Position numbers and translations under genes: made by a program. DNA of 64,000 nt, taken from NCBI GenBank assembly GCA_900065925.1, contig LN890280.1:178451-242450 (forward strand), read 5' to 3'. A model generated the notes under the pieces. That model did no database searches, had not been told where the DNA came from, and saw nothing but the letters and a program-made list of their open reading frames with translations. Below are positions 53,297 to 62,272 of the stretch, one piece after another (within the stretch, counting starts at the first letter, position 1; each line of letters starts with the position of its first letter). Source of the stretch: Nitrosotalea devaniterrae. GTDB taxonomy: Archaea > Thermoproteota > Nitrososphaeria > Nitrososphaerales > Nitrosopumilaceae.

Positions 53297-56200
53297 ATGG
53301 TAAAGAAAAAAAGTATAATCTCAAAAACTGGGTTTTTTCTAGTCTGTATCTTGGCATTCTCTCTTTTTCCAAAGGCAGTAATGGGATTTGACATTGATCT
53401 TCCAAAAAACAATCTCTCTATACTAATAGACAATACATCAGACTTGGTAAACTTCCAGCCGTTATCATACCAACATATTGTAAAAAGATACATTGTATCC
53501 GGTTCTGGCCATGTTGCAGATATTGCATCACAAGCAAATGATATCATATATGCAATGGACTCAAGTCATGGTTCTCTTGCATTGGGTTTTTTTGATCAAG
53601 ACCAAGTCTCAAATTTGAAATTAAACGGATACAATGTCATTGAAGATCTTCCTCTAGAATTTGATTCTGTAAAGCCTGCAATGCCTGCTACAGAAGTTTC
53701 ACGAATTGACAACATCATGGGCTCTGATGTAGCAATTCACAAGTATGGGTATAATGGAAACGGAATAAAAATAGGAATAGTGGATACTGGAACTGATTTT
53801 TCAAATCCTGATGTATCCGATTCTATTGCACGTGACAAAAATAATGCCCCGATAATGATTGACGCTGACGGGCAAGGAATCGTACTGACAAACGCAACAT
53901 TTGTTGCAAATATCAAAAAAGGCGTGATACAAAACTATACAAATACGATTCCAAAAAATGTCACATCTTCTGTATATGTAACTTCAAAGGGTGTATTCTT
54001 GGACCTTCATAAAAAAGGCAAGACTACATACATCCAGGTGTACAATTCGCTATATCCAAAGGGAGGGTCTCCTGTACTAAACGGAACAGTTCCAAGTGAC
54101 TATAAGATAGGAAAAGACTCACGACACTTTATCGTATCTCAAAGTGGGGTGTATCATTTTGGCATGATATATGAGAGCGTCTCTCAGGGACAGTATTCTA
54201 GGCTGCAGATTGTGCCAGTTCTTGTTGTTGATTCAAGCATCCCTGGATTATATGATACAATAATTGCAGACATGTCAGACTCGTGGAAGGATTATACAAA
54301 ATTTGACAATTCCGTTGTTCCAAAATATGATCTTGATTTTACTGATGAAAACCCAATCACACTTGGCAAGGGAAACGAGAACCTTGTTTATGATTCAAAC
54401 CATGATGGAACACCAGACTATGGAGCAGGTACAGTTGGCGCAGATGTACTTGATGTGTATGGTGTAATTGCAAAACCGTCTCTTGTTGACAAGAAACTTG
54501 GTGCCATAAACGGAACACTCCTTCCCCCCCTTGACCCACATGGGAATTTCTTTGGAGTGATGTATGACTTTGGGGGCCACGGTACTGGCACTGCTGGATC
54601 AATAACTTCGGCAGGAAAACAAAGTTATGACATTTATGCCAACTCTACAAAATATTACATAAGGGGTATTGCACCTGGTGCAAAGATAGTTCCTATCAAG
54701 GCACTCTGGTTGGGTGATGCAATCTATGGCTGGCTCTGGGCTGCAGGATTTGACCAAGAAAAAAACCAGTGGAAATACAGTGGAAATACTAGAGTAGATA
54801 TAATATCTAACAGCTGGGGAATTTCGACTTTTCCTGCTTTACAGTCAGTTCCGGGACTGGATGCACAATCGCTTTTGCTTGGAGCACTGTCTGTACCGCA
54901 CTCCCTTGATGTCAACTATCCTGGAGTGCTGATAGTTAGCAGTGCTGGAAACGCAGGACCTGGGTATGGCACAATGGGAACACCAGATGCTGCACCGTTT
55001 GGAATTACAGTTGGAGCAGTAACTGACAATGTCTTTGTGGGTTATGGCCCATTCAAGGGCCAACCGAGATTTGGAAACAGCACGTCTCATTATGGTGAAG
55101 TGTCTGGATTTTCAAGCAAGGGCCCATCTCTTATTGGAGACCCCAAGCCTGATCTGATGGCAGTAGGAGAGTATAGCTATACCCCAACATCGGTTACAAA
55201 AACCAGCAAAAATGATACAAGTAACTATGGCCTGTTTGGTGGAACAAGTCTTGCAGCACCACTTGTGGCAGGCTCTGCAGCGATTTTAATGGAGAGCCTA
55301 AAAGACAAAGGTATACCGTACAATTCTTTTATAATAAAAAATATTTTAATGTCAACTGCAACTGATCTTGGAAACGATCCATTCTCTCAAGGCACTGGAC
55401 TGGTAAATGTAACAAGGGCAGTTGATTTTGCATTAGGAAATGGTGACACCTTTGAAGTTTACAATGACGCATCATACTATAATACAAAAAAAATTCTAGA
55501 TTCTGCACTAAACCAAATGAATGCATCTTCAGTTGGCTTGAAAAAAATTCGATTCACCAACTCTTCACTACCTGAAACGTCTTGGTTTGGCGGAAGATTA
55601 AATCCAGGAGACAGGACATCTGCAGTTTTTACCATTGTAAACCCGACTAATCATACAATAGAAATTAACATTGAACCGCAAAAACTTGGACTGATTAAAA
55701 CTGATACCTATAACGGAACAACCCAGGTCAGATTACAGGACCAAACAACAAAAAAATCAGGAACCTATAGGCCAAATTATGTATCATTGGAAGAAATAAA
55801 AAATTATACTGGACTTGGATCTTTCTTTGAAAAGACAAACCCTATTCCTGGTGATGCTTCTATGCTGGTCCTCAATCTGGAATCTCCCTTTTCACAATTC
55901 ATGAACTCGTCTGCAAAAACATATGCCGATGACATGAAGATATCATCACTTTATCTATATGACTGGGACACAGAAAACACCAGTTCTGTTCCTGTCTCAA
56001 AAGATCTCTCATTGATAAACAGGGGTGGAGCATGGGGGACTGTGCAGGAACTCAGGGTATCAGAGCCTGCAGCGCAAATAAAACATGTGCCTCTAGTTGG
56101 TGTCTATCCTGTACCTACAAGATATTCATACTGGACGGGGGACACAAAGAAAAACTCGACATCGTCTGACTATACCTTGACTGCAAGCTATTACAAAAAA

Positions 56201-57541
56201 GTACCATGGAGTGAAATTTGGTTAAACTCAAAAAGTATTCAAATCAAACCGCATGATACAGCTAGGGTTACAGCTACACTGATTGTACCGCAAGACAAAA
56301 CTCCTGGACTGTATCAAGCATTCATCAACTTTGAAGAAGATTCCCACAGTGTCAGTGTACCGGTATCATATGCTGTAATGAAAAAACTCCAACCAAAAGA
56401 TCTGCCTACTGTGATACAGGGACAGTCAGGTGATGCGTTATATGGAAACGGATACATCGGAGGAGGGTTTGACATGTCAAACAGGTACAATGCAGGAGAC
56501 TGGAGACAATATTATTTTGATGTCACTGACAAGACCATAAACTCTATTGCAATGACTTTATCTTGGAAAGATCCCGATACAAATCTGTCAGTCTTTGTAA
56601 TAGATCCACAAGGAAGAATTATTCAAACAAATACTCCTCCTGGAGTGCTGGGACAGTTTCAGGGATGGCCAACTGGAGACTGGCTTGGTCCAAGTGTACC
56701 ATTTAGTGAAGGTGGAGGATTTTATCCTGTAAAAAATAATGATCCAACATCTACTGCATTATATGCATCAATAAACCAAACCGGAGTTTATTCTGTATTG
56801 ATTCATGCACCATTATTTGGAGGAAGAAACACTGCAGAACCTGTAACAATTGCTACAAAGTTTTCTACTTTATTACCAATAGAATCCTCGCCTCAACTGA
56901 TTCTAGACATTCCACTTTTCATCAACAATAGTTATACAGTTAATCCAAAAATAATTGGACAAAGCATTGAGGATGAAAAATATTACCTTGACGGCAACGA
57001 ACCAAAAGAAATAAACCAATCTAGTCTATCTAATGATGTAAAAAATCTCTCTGAGGGAGAGCATGACCTCAAGTTTACCTTAAATGATGCCGTAGGGCAT
57101 GATGTATCAAAAGAATTCAAATTTGTAATTGATGATACTCCTCCGCAGATTATGGTAAAATCACCAAGAAATAATTCTGCAGTTTCTGGAATGGTTAGCA
57201 TTGATCTAGATGTAAATGAATTGAACCTTGCACAAAAAGACTGGTTGATTGTAAAAACTCCCAAGCAAGTTTTCCATGATACAAAAAACATCCAGTTTGA
57301 TACAACAACTGTACCCAATGGAAATTACACCATTGAAATTACTGCAAAGGACAGGGCAGAAAATGTTGGCATGGTAAACATCATACTAGATGTGAACAAC
57401 TCTGGTCCCAGCATATTATCAAACAAAACTACAAGCGATCAGAATTTTATGACTTTGTCTGAAATACTAGTTGGAATCGGAATTGCATCTACAGCAACCA
57501 TTATTGCTTTGAAAAAATTAAGAATTTCCAAAAGAAGCTAG
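53297..57541 (+). CDS. Giant membrane-anchored subtilisin-like protease (pyrolysin/TPPII-like)
   Basis: 1414 residues. A signal peptide (about 5-30) and a propeptide-like region precede the catalytic domain. D163 (GIVDTGTDF), H428 (GGHGTGTAG), N552 (SSAGNAG) and S651 (GGTSLAAP) make the subtilase centre. Asp and His are about 265 residues apart, as against about 30-40 in ordinary subtilases; this long insertion occurs in pyrolysin and TPPII. After 800 there are beta domains, and a membrane segment (about 1388-1405) with a basic tail. It degrades or processes proteins at the surface. Confidence 0.88.
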   Translation: MVKKKSIISKTGFFLVCILAFSLFPKAVMGFDIDLPKNNLSILIDNTSDLVNFQPLSYQHIVKRYIVSGSGHVADIASQANDIIYAMDSSHGSLALGFFDQDQVSNLKLNGYNVIEDLPLEFDSVKPAMPATEVSRIDNIMGSDVAIHKYGYNGNGIKIGIVDTGTDFSNPDVSDSIARDKNNAPIMIDADGQGIVLTNATFVANIKKGVIQNYTNTIPKNVTSSVYVTSKGVFLDLHKKGKTTYIQVYNSLYPKGGSPVLNGTVPSDYKIGKDSRHFIVSQSGVYHFGMIYESVSQGQYSRLQIVPVLVVDSSIPGLYDTIIADMSDSWKDYTKFDNSVVPKYDLDFTDENPITLGKGNENLVYDSNHDGTPDYGAGTVGADVLDVYGVIAKPSLVDKKLGAINGTLLPPLDPHGNFFGVMYDFGGHGTGTAGSITSAGKQSYDIYANSTKYYIRGIAPGAKIVPIKALWLGDAIYGWLWAAGFDQEKNQWKYSGNTRVDIISNSWGISTFPALQSVPGLDAQSLLLGALSVPHSLDVNYPGVLIVSSAGNAGPGYGTMGTPDAAPFGITVGAVTDNVFVGYGPFKGQPRFGNSTSHYGEVSGFSSKGPSLIGDPKPDLMAVGEYSYTPTSVTKTSKNDTSNYGLFGGTSLAAPLVAGSAAILMESLKDKGIPYNSFIIKNILMSTATDLGNDPFSQGTGLVNVTRAVDFALGNGDTFEVYNDASYYNTKKILDSALNQMNASSVGLKKIRFTNSSLPETSWFGGRLNPGDRTSAVFTIVNPTNHTIEINIEPQKLGLIKTDTYNGTTQVRLQDQTTKKSGTYRPNYVSLEEIKNYTGLGSFFEKTNPIPGDASMLVLNLESPFSQFMNSSAKTYADDMKISSLYLYDWDTENTSSVPVSKDLSLINRGGAWGTVQELRVSEPAAQIKHVPLVGVYPVPTRYSYWTGDTKKNSTSSDYTLTASYYKKVPWSEIWLNSKSIQIKPHDTARVTATLIVPQDKTPGLYQAFINFEEDSHSVSVPVSYAVMKKLQPKDLPTVIQGQSGDALYGNGYIGGGFDMSNRYNAGDWRQYYFDVTDKTINSIAMTLSWKDPDTNLSVFVIDPQGRIIQTNTPPGVLGQFQGWPTGDWLGPSVPFSEGGGFYPVKNNDPTSTALYASINQTGVYSVLIHAPLFGGRNTAEPVTIATKFSTLLPIESSPQLILDIPLFINNSYTVNPKIIGQSIEDEKYYLDGNEPKEINQSSLSNDVKNLSEGEHDLKFTLNDAVGHDVSKEFKFVIDDTPPQIMVKSPRNNSAVSGMVSIDLDVNELNLAQKDWLIVKTPKQVFHDTKNIQFDTTTVPNGNYTIEITAKDRAENVGMVNIILDVNNSGPSILSNKTTSDQNFMTLSEILVGIGIASTATIIALKKLRISKRS

Positions 57542-57546
57542 ACAAG

Positions 57547-57555
57547 GTTTATATG
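57547..57555 (+). promoter_or_regulatory. TATA box of the Rieske gene
   Basis: GTTTATATG centred 30 bases before the ATG at 57581. It gives the Rieske/cytochrome b pair its own leaderless-type promoter. Confidence 0.55.
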
Positions 57556-57580
57556 CAATTTTTCAAGAACGGAGCTTTGG

Positions 57581-58189
57581 ATGTCTGAGCAAAATTCTGC
57601 CAAGGATGCCCTATCACGACGTGACTTTCTTAAATTACTTGGCGCTGCTGGAGTAGCTTTAACATTTACACCGTTTGTTCCATGGGGCAAATTCATGCCT
57701 AATCCATCAAACGCTTCCCTTGAGAGAGCTCAAGTAATTTTACCTGATGGAACACAGGCAAACGTCAAGACTTTTCCAAAAAATCATTCTGAGGTTATCA
57801 CTTATCCAAAAACAGGCGATTCTGTACTTGACCAAGAGGCATTCAAAAAATGGCAGTTTATTCGATTGCCTGAAGAACTTGGCGGTGACAAGGACGATGT
57901 TAGCGCTTTTCGCGCCTATAGCATGGTCTGCTTACATTTGTGGTGCTTGTGGAAATACTGGCCACAAGAAGGTAGAAAAAGAGGGGAATGTCCATGTCAT
58001 GGAAGCATGTATAATCCATTGAATGGAAAGGCATTTGCAGGACCTGCATCACTTCAAGCTTCTCCGTCAAATGTACTTGCAACTCTTTATTTTGAAGCTG
58101 ATAACGATGGAAATTTGTGGATTAAACCAGCTGTATGGTCTGTAAACGAAAATGGAGTAGTGGGGTATGGTCGTTTCCTTAAAACGTAG
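57581..58189 (+). CDS. Rieske [2Fe-2S] protein of cytochrome bc complex
   Basis: 202 residues. A Tat signal (SRRDFLK at 12-18) leads into a hydrophobic helix. The two Rieske boxes are C117-L-H119-L-W-C122 and C137-P-C139-H140-G; C117, H119, C137 and H140 bind the cluster, and C122 and C139 form the disulfide. It takes electrons from quinol at the outer face. Its last 23 bases overlap cytochrome b. Confidence 0.92.
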   Translation: MSEQNSAKDALSRRDFLKLLGAAGVALTFTPFVPWGKFMPNPSNASLERAQVILPDGTQANVKTFPKNHSEVITYPKTGDSVLDQEAFKKWQFIRLPEELGGDKDDVSAFRAYSMVCLHLWCLWKYWPQEGRKRGECPCHGSMYNPLNGKAFAGPASLQASPSNVLATLYFEADNDGNLWIKPAVWSVNENGVVGYGRFLKT

Positions 58190-59603
58190 AAACGGTCTAG
58201 TAGATTTCTTCTACTGGATATGGGATGGAATGGAGCGAACTGTATTCATCGGTACAAAGTTCTCATTCCCTGCAAGATTTGTAAGCCCATTTGGATTTTT
58301 GGGAATGCTCACATTTGTGATATTCATAATTCTAGGAATCACTGGTGCGCTACTGATGTTTTACTATCAGCCAATACTTGATAGGGCATGGGATAGTGTT
58401 GCCAAAATCAATGATACTGTTCCATATGGATTTATGATAAGAAATATTCATTATCACGCTTCAAATGCAATGGTTCTGCTTGCAGTACTTCACATGTATT
58501 ATCAATACTTTAGTGGAAGATACAAGATAAGAAATGAAATCATCTGGGTTACAGGTGTAGTACTGGGTACTGTGACTATCTTGGAAGCATTTACCGGATA
58601 TGATATTATATTTAGTGAACGCGCCGAGCTTGCAATCAGTATAGCTGCATCACTTACAAATTCCATGCCAGTAGTTGGACCTACTATACGTGATGCCATG
58701 TTTGGTTCAGGCTTTGCTGACTTTATACTTAGATTCTATACGATGCACGTATTTCTCTTACCGATAGTAATGCTAGGATTGATGGCAGTACACATGCCCA
58801 GATTCTTGGTATTTGATGTACCGATGGTTATGGCAATCTCAGGTGCCATATTTCTAACAGGAGGAGTCTTTCCAGTAGATCTTGGTTCCAAGTTTGAACC
58901 GACTGTACCTCCAGGGATTACAGTGCCGGAATGGTATCTTACTGGAATCTATGCATTCCTAAGGACGCAGTATGACAAATTTGTGACAGGTGTGCTCTGG
59001 CCTGGCATATTTATTGTAGCGATAGCTATGACACCATTCATAGATAGGTACAAGAAATTCTCATGGAAAGATAGACCAATAGTAACAGCATTTGGTATTA
59101 CTGGTATTACACAAGTTATGGTTACCACATACTGGGGCTTTTACATTACACCTGATGTAACCAAGCCGCTAGTTGCAAGACTTGTAATCGATCCGATATT
59201 CTTCTATCTGATAATGTTATTGCTAGTTCCAATTGGATTTGGATTCTCATACATGATGATATTGCTTGCAAAAGAATCAGAAAGAAAGGCAAAACTTGCA
59301 GCATCAAAAGGCCCACACAAAGCATCTCCAATTAATCTCTCTGGCAAATGGATCAACTGGTTGATCATAGGACTACTCGCATTCCAAGTATACCTTAACA
59401 TTGCAGCATACAATGCAGCCCTGAGTGGAATGAAGAACTTTGCTCTATTCCTAACTGGGTTGATTCTCATGGTATTTGCAGGTCTATTCCACTTGTATAG
59501 ACACGGACTAAATGAAGCAAAGAAGATTCCAACTCCATCACCTGCCGAGCCCGAATCTCCAAAACCGCTTGACAGTAAAGAATCGCCTAGTCTACCACAG
59601 TAA
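58167..59603 (+). CDS. Cytochrome b of complex III (bc1/b6-type)
   Basis: 478 residues, eight or nine membrane segments. Four heme histidines are visible: IHYHASN, LHMYY, TMHVF and AVHMPR. The quinol-site PEWY motif is VPEWYLTG. A proline-rich cytoplasmic tail (about 450-478) is added. With the Rieske protein it forms the quinol oxidase part of the ammonia-oxidation respiratory chain. ATG at 58167 overlaps the Rieske gene by 23 bases, so translation is coupled. Confidence 0.95.
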   Translation: MVVSLKRRNGLVDFFYWIWDGMERTVFIGTKFSFPARFVSPFGFLGMLTFVIFIILGITGALLMFYYQPILDRAWDSVAKINDTVPYGFMIRNIHYHASNAMVLLAVLHMYYQYFSGRYKIRNEIIWVTGVVLGTVTILEAFTGYDIIFSERAELAISIAASLTNSMPVVGPTIRDAMFGSGFADFILRFYTMHVFLLPIVMLGLMAVHMPRFLVFDVPMVMAISGAIFLTGGVFPVDLGSKFEPTVPPGITVPEWYLTGIYAFLRTQYDKFVTGVLWPGIFIVAIAMTPFIDRYKKFSWKDRPIVTAFGITGITQVMVTTYWGFYITPDVTKPLVARLVIDPIFFYLIMLLLVPIGFGFSYMMILLAKESERKAKLAASKGPHKASPINLSGKWINWLIIGLLAFQVYLNIAAYNAALSGMKNFALFLTGLILMVFAGLFHLYRHGLNEAKKIPTPSPAEPESPKPLDSKESPSLPQ

Positions 59604-59673
59604 ATCTAGGCTGTATAATCTGGATTGATCTTTATTTTTTGTTTTGTTAAATGTCTCAATTATTTTTGTATAG

Positions 59674-59682
59674 CTTTATAAG
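59674..59682 (+). promoter_or_regulatory. TATA box of the cupredoxin gene
   Basis: CTTTATAAG centred 29 bases before the TTG at 59707, which supports the TTG as the start of a leaderless message. Confidence 0.55.
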
Positions 59683-59706
59683 ACTAAAAAAAAGATTGGC
59701 AAACAG

Positions 59707-60177
59707 TTGAGTCTTCCATCCTCCAGTCATGCGTATGGGATCGGATTAATCGCAGTTATTGTAGGTGCCGCTCTTGGAGTTTCATATTACCAGCTTTATT
59801 TCATACCTGAACTTAATGCAAAACCAATAATTCCAGAAAAAATTCTCCATCCTGGTGATACAACTACTATTATCATTGTTCCTGGTGCCGAAAACCAAGC
59901 ACAAGAGCAAAACTTTACTCCAAAGACTACAAAGGCGCAGCTTGGAGTAAATAATCTTGTAGTCTGGAAGAATACTGGTGAAACTGCCCATACTGTTACT
60001 CCTGACAAGCCGTTCAAGGATCAGTTCAGCGGTGACTTTGGCTCTCCTGGAGTCATCAAGCCAGGTGCTAGCTATCAATTCACGTTTACACAGGAAATAG
60101 TCGTTCCGTATCATTGTGATCCTCACCCATGGATGAAAGGACAGATAACCATAGAACACGGAGCCTTGACATCTTAA
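59707..60177 (+). CDS. Blue-copper (plastocyanin-like) protein
   Basis: 156 residues. An amino-terminal membrane segment (about 7-27) anchors a cupredoxin domain with copper ligands in ETAHTVT (His) and YHCDPHPWM (Cys, His, Met). It is an electron carrier at the outer surface, likely between complex III and the terminal oxidase. A TTG start is supported by a TATA box. It stands alone after cytochrome b with a 103-base gap. Confidence 0.93.
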   Translation: MSLPSSSHAYGIGLIAVIVGAALGVSYYQLYFIPELNAKPIIPEKILHPGDTTTIIIVPGAENQAQEQNFTPKTTKAQLGVNNLVVWKNTGETAHTVTPDKPFKDQFSGDFGSPGVIKPGASYQFTFTQEIVVPYHCDPHPWMKGQITIEHGALTS

Positions 60178-60187
60178 AATTATAAAT

Positions 60188-60538
60188 CTAGGACATTAAT
60201 TTTCCAAAAACAATATCACTTTCAATCTCTTTGTGTTCTTGAATTACAGATGCTCTAAATTTTATTTCATGAGTTTCTTTTGGCTCAAATTCTATTGAAG
60301 CTGTAAATTCTACTGAATTTTGTTGCATGTCATTTTTGTTGATAAACAGTCTTGAGAGATTCTGTGATATGGTTTTACCATTGTATGATCTGTAGACTAT
60401 GAGTTGGTTTGAACCCAAAATTTGGGCATTTACTACTACCCCATCATATCTTCCAGAATAGTTTACCTGAATTTTTCCCTTGATTATTTCATGAGGTTTG
60501 AAAGTCAGATTTTCTAATTTTAGTTCAATCTCTTTCAT
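60188..60538 (-). CDS. Hypothetical arrestin-like beta protein
   Basis: 116 residues from ATG 60538. Mostly beta-type with the pattern LENLTFKPHEIIKGKIQVNYSGRYDGVVVNAQI, and a strand-rich end. It resembles arrestin/SpoOM-type beta-sandwich proteins. No catalytic residue is visible. It is convergent with the cupredoxin gene (10 bases apart) and divergent from the repeat and response regulator. Confidence 0.6.
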   Translation of the reverse strand: MKEIELKLENLTFKPHEIIKGKIQVNYSGRYDGVVVNAQILGSNQLIVYRSYNGKTISQNLSRLFINKNDMQQNSVEFTASIEFEPKETHEIKFRASVIQEHKEIESDIVFGKLMS

Positions 60539-60618
60539 GTTGTGTTTGATCTTCTGATGAAGATAATTAAATTATTGGAACTTGGAAAAACACTTGAATT
60601 ATCTAGAAAGCGGGCCCG

Positions 60619-60698
60619 AAGGTTCGCACTAGATCAGTTCTAGCGCGTCCACCCCATTTTTTTGATTTTTTATTAACTTATTGTAAATTTGTTAATAA
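60619..60698. repeat. 80-base direct repeat, copy 1
   Basis: Matches 61199-61278 in the same orientation with two mismatches (positions 60626 and 60654). It holds a 9-bp inverted repeat (60626-60634 with 60640-60648, loop 5, one G-U or A-C pair) and then T-runs and AT-rich DNA. A perfect CGGGCCCG palindrome at 60611-60618 precedes copy 1 only. Confidence 0.9.
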
Positions 60699-60760
60699 TG
60701 GTAATTTTGTCTGTATTGATCTTCCAGAATATTTGTAGTATATTGAGATATACAATACAA

Positions 60761-60770
60761 TACTATAGTT
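60761..60770 (+). promoter_or_regulatory. TATA box of the response-regulator gene
   Basis: TACTATAGTT, about 27 bases before the GTG at 60793; supports the GTG start and an independent promoter between the repeats. Confidence 0.5.
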
Positions 60771-60792
60771 AGTATCCAAAGGTTGATTCCAA

Positions 60793-61146
60793 GTGAAAAT
60801 TCTCGTGGTAGATGACAACAAAAGCATCTGCAATATGTTGCAGAAATTTTTAGAGATAAAAGGACATGATTGTACAGTTAGTCTAGATGGGAGAAATGCG
60901 TTGGATTTGATGCTGCATCAAAAATTTGATTTTGTAATACTTGATCTGACCATGCCCGAGTTTAGTGGTTATGATGTCATCGAAGAGCTTGAAAAAAATG
61001 GCAAAGTCGAGGAACAAAATATCATATTGCTCACGGCTGCTTCCCTCACAACTGATATTATTAACTCCCTTCTGAAACGAGGAGTAAAATCTTGTCTTAA
61101 AAAGCCGATCACACCAGATGTTTTGCTGAAAACCTTGATGTCTTAA
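60793..61146 (+). CDS. Single-domain response regulator (CheY-like)
   Basis: 117 residues, GTG start. The receiver fold is complete: VVDDNK (acid pocket D7-D8), D51 in ILDLTMPEFSG as phosphoacceptor, LLTAAS with the switch threonine and LKKPIT with the conserved lysine. No output domain, so it signals through a partner. No histidine kinase is in the window. The gene lies between two 80-base direct repeats, copy 2 beginning about 52 bases after its stop. Confidence 0.9.
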   Translation: MKILVVDDNKSICNMLQKFLEIKGHDCTVSLDGRNALDLMLHQKFDFVILDLTMPEFSGYDVIEELEKNGKVEEQNIILLTAASLTTDIINSLLKRGVKSCLKKPITPDVLLKTLMS

Positions 61147-61198
61147 CCAAAAGGTTTGAGTTCTGTAAATTTCGCCAAAACAGTTCTAATAAAATTCT

Positions 61199-61278
61199 AA
61201 GGTTCTCACTAGATCAGTTCTAGCGCGTCCACCACATTTTTTTGATTTTTTATTAACTTATTGTAAATTTGTTAATAA
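61199..61278. repeat. 80-base direct repeat, copy 2
   Basis: Copy of 60619-60698 at a distance of exactly 580 bases. The hairpin followed by T-runs could end transcription of the response-regulator gene. It lies between this gene and the end of the convergent S-layer-like gene. Confidence 0.9.
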
Positions 61279-61318
61279 CATAAATTTTGATGTTGTTTCA
61301 AAACTCTTTTCCTTGAAT

Positions 61319-62080
61319 TTATTTTTTGATCTTGTTTATGTCGTCAAATGTAAAATGGACAACTTGATCACCGCCAGCTTTCTGATAATCTACAGTTACT
61401 GTTGATGGAATTGTTGAAAAGTCATAGAGTTGGATTATTGGCCAAACTTTGCCTATTGCAGTCATATTAAGACCTAAACCAAATCCGTTTGGATTAGTGT
61501 TAATGGTCTTGTAATGTCTTATGACATCTTCTAGAAAAACACCCGTAATACCACCTGTTGCCAAACATGAATTGGTAATTGGATTGGATACTGTAGAGCC
61601 TTCAAGAGAACCTGTGACTTTTGTAGCTACAGTGTATCCCATAGTTTCTGCAAAGCTTAAACCCGTCTTCAAGTTTGCAGCAAAAGTATCACCACTAGTA
61701 CCACAGAAGGTACCAAAGTTTACGCCCCTAATTCCAACTGAAGATGTTTTATCAGATGCAATTGCTTGATTTCTATCTGCAAAGTATGCATACCAATTTC
61801 CGTCTGTAGCCTGCATCATCCTCAGCCTCTTGCCATTGACGGTCACAAGAGGTTCGCCATACTGTTGGTTTAATTTGTGTATATCAGGATCAGATACAAC
61901 AACCTTGATTACTCGAGAATCGGAAAAGTGATTATTGTGTTGAACGTGTTCAGCAGATACAAACAAGTTTGTATTACTTGTTGCATGCACTATTGGAATT
62001 GTGTATGGCAATCCAATCACGGCACTACCAAAAATTAGTATTGTTAGTAGTGTTAAACCATATCTTTTGTTCGTATACAA
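61319..62080 (-). CDS. Secreted protein resembling the N-terminal part of thaumarchaeal S-layer proteins
   Basis: 253 residues. A signal peptide (about 1-33, ending HATSN) is followed by VIKVVVSDPDI, LVTVNGKRLRMMQATDGNWYAYFADR and VNFGTFCG, a series I associate with the first repeat of Nitrosopumilus-type S-layer proteins. At 253 residues it is far shorter than an S-layer monomer, with no anchor segment. It could be a minor surface protein. Family link rests on memory of motif, so moderate. Confidence 0.6.
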   Translation of the reverse strand: MYTNKRYGLTLLTILIFGSAVIGLPYTIPIVHATSNTNLFVSAEHVQHNNHFSDSRVIKVVVSDPDIHKLNQQYGEPLVTVNGKRLRMMQATDGNWYAYFADRNQAIASDKTSSVGIRGVNFGTFCGTSGDTFAANLKTGLSFAETMGYTVATKVTGSLEGSTVSNPITNSCLATGGITGVFLEDVIRHYKTINTNPNGFGLGLNMTAIGKVWPIIQLYDFSTIPSTVTVDYQKAGGDQVVHFTFDDINKIKK

Positions 62081-62272
62081 GATACACTCAACATATGTTG
62101 TAAGTATAAAAATACACTTGTTTCATTTGAAAATGGTTTGAATTTTTTCTTGAATTCTTCATAGATCTTAAAAAAAATTAAAATCGAATAGAATTATCCA
62201 TAAATTTTAGGTCATAGTAATTCAACGGGTTTTCAGAGGTCTGAACCTTCCAAGACTCGCCACCATAGTGTT

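Noticed and set aside
59782-60159. 125-codon minus-strand frame in the cupredoxin gene
   Set aside because: Antisense to clear copper-ligand motifs, no coding features of its own.
60188-61278. Direct repeats as insertion-sequence ends
   Set aside because: No transposase between them, repeats are direct and not terminal inverted, and the enclosed gene is a response regulator.
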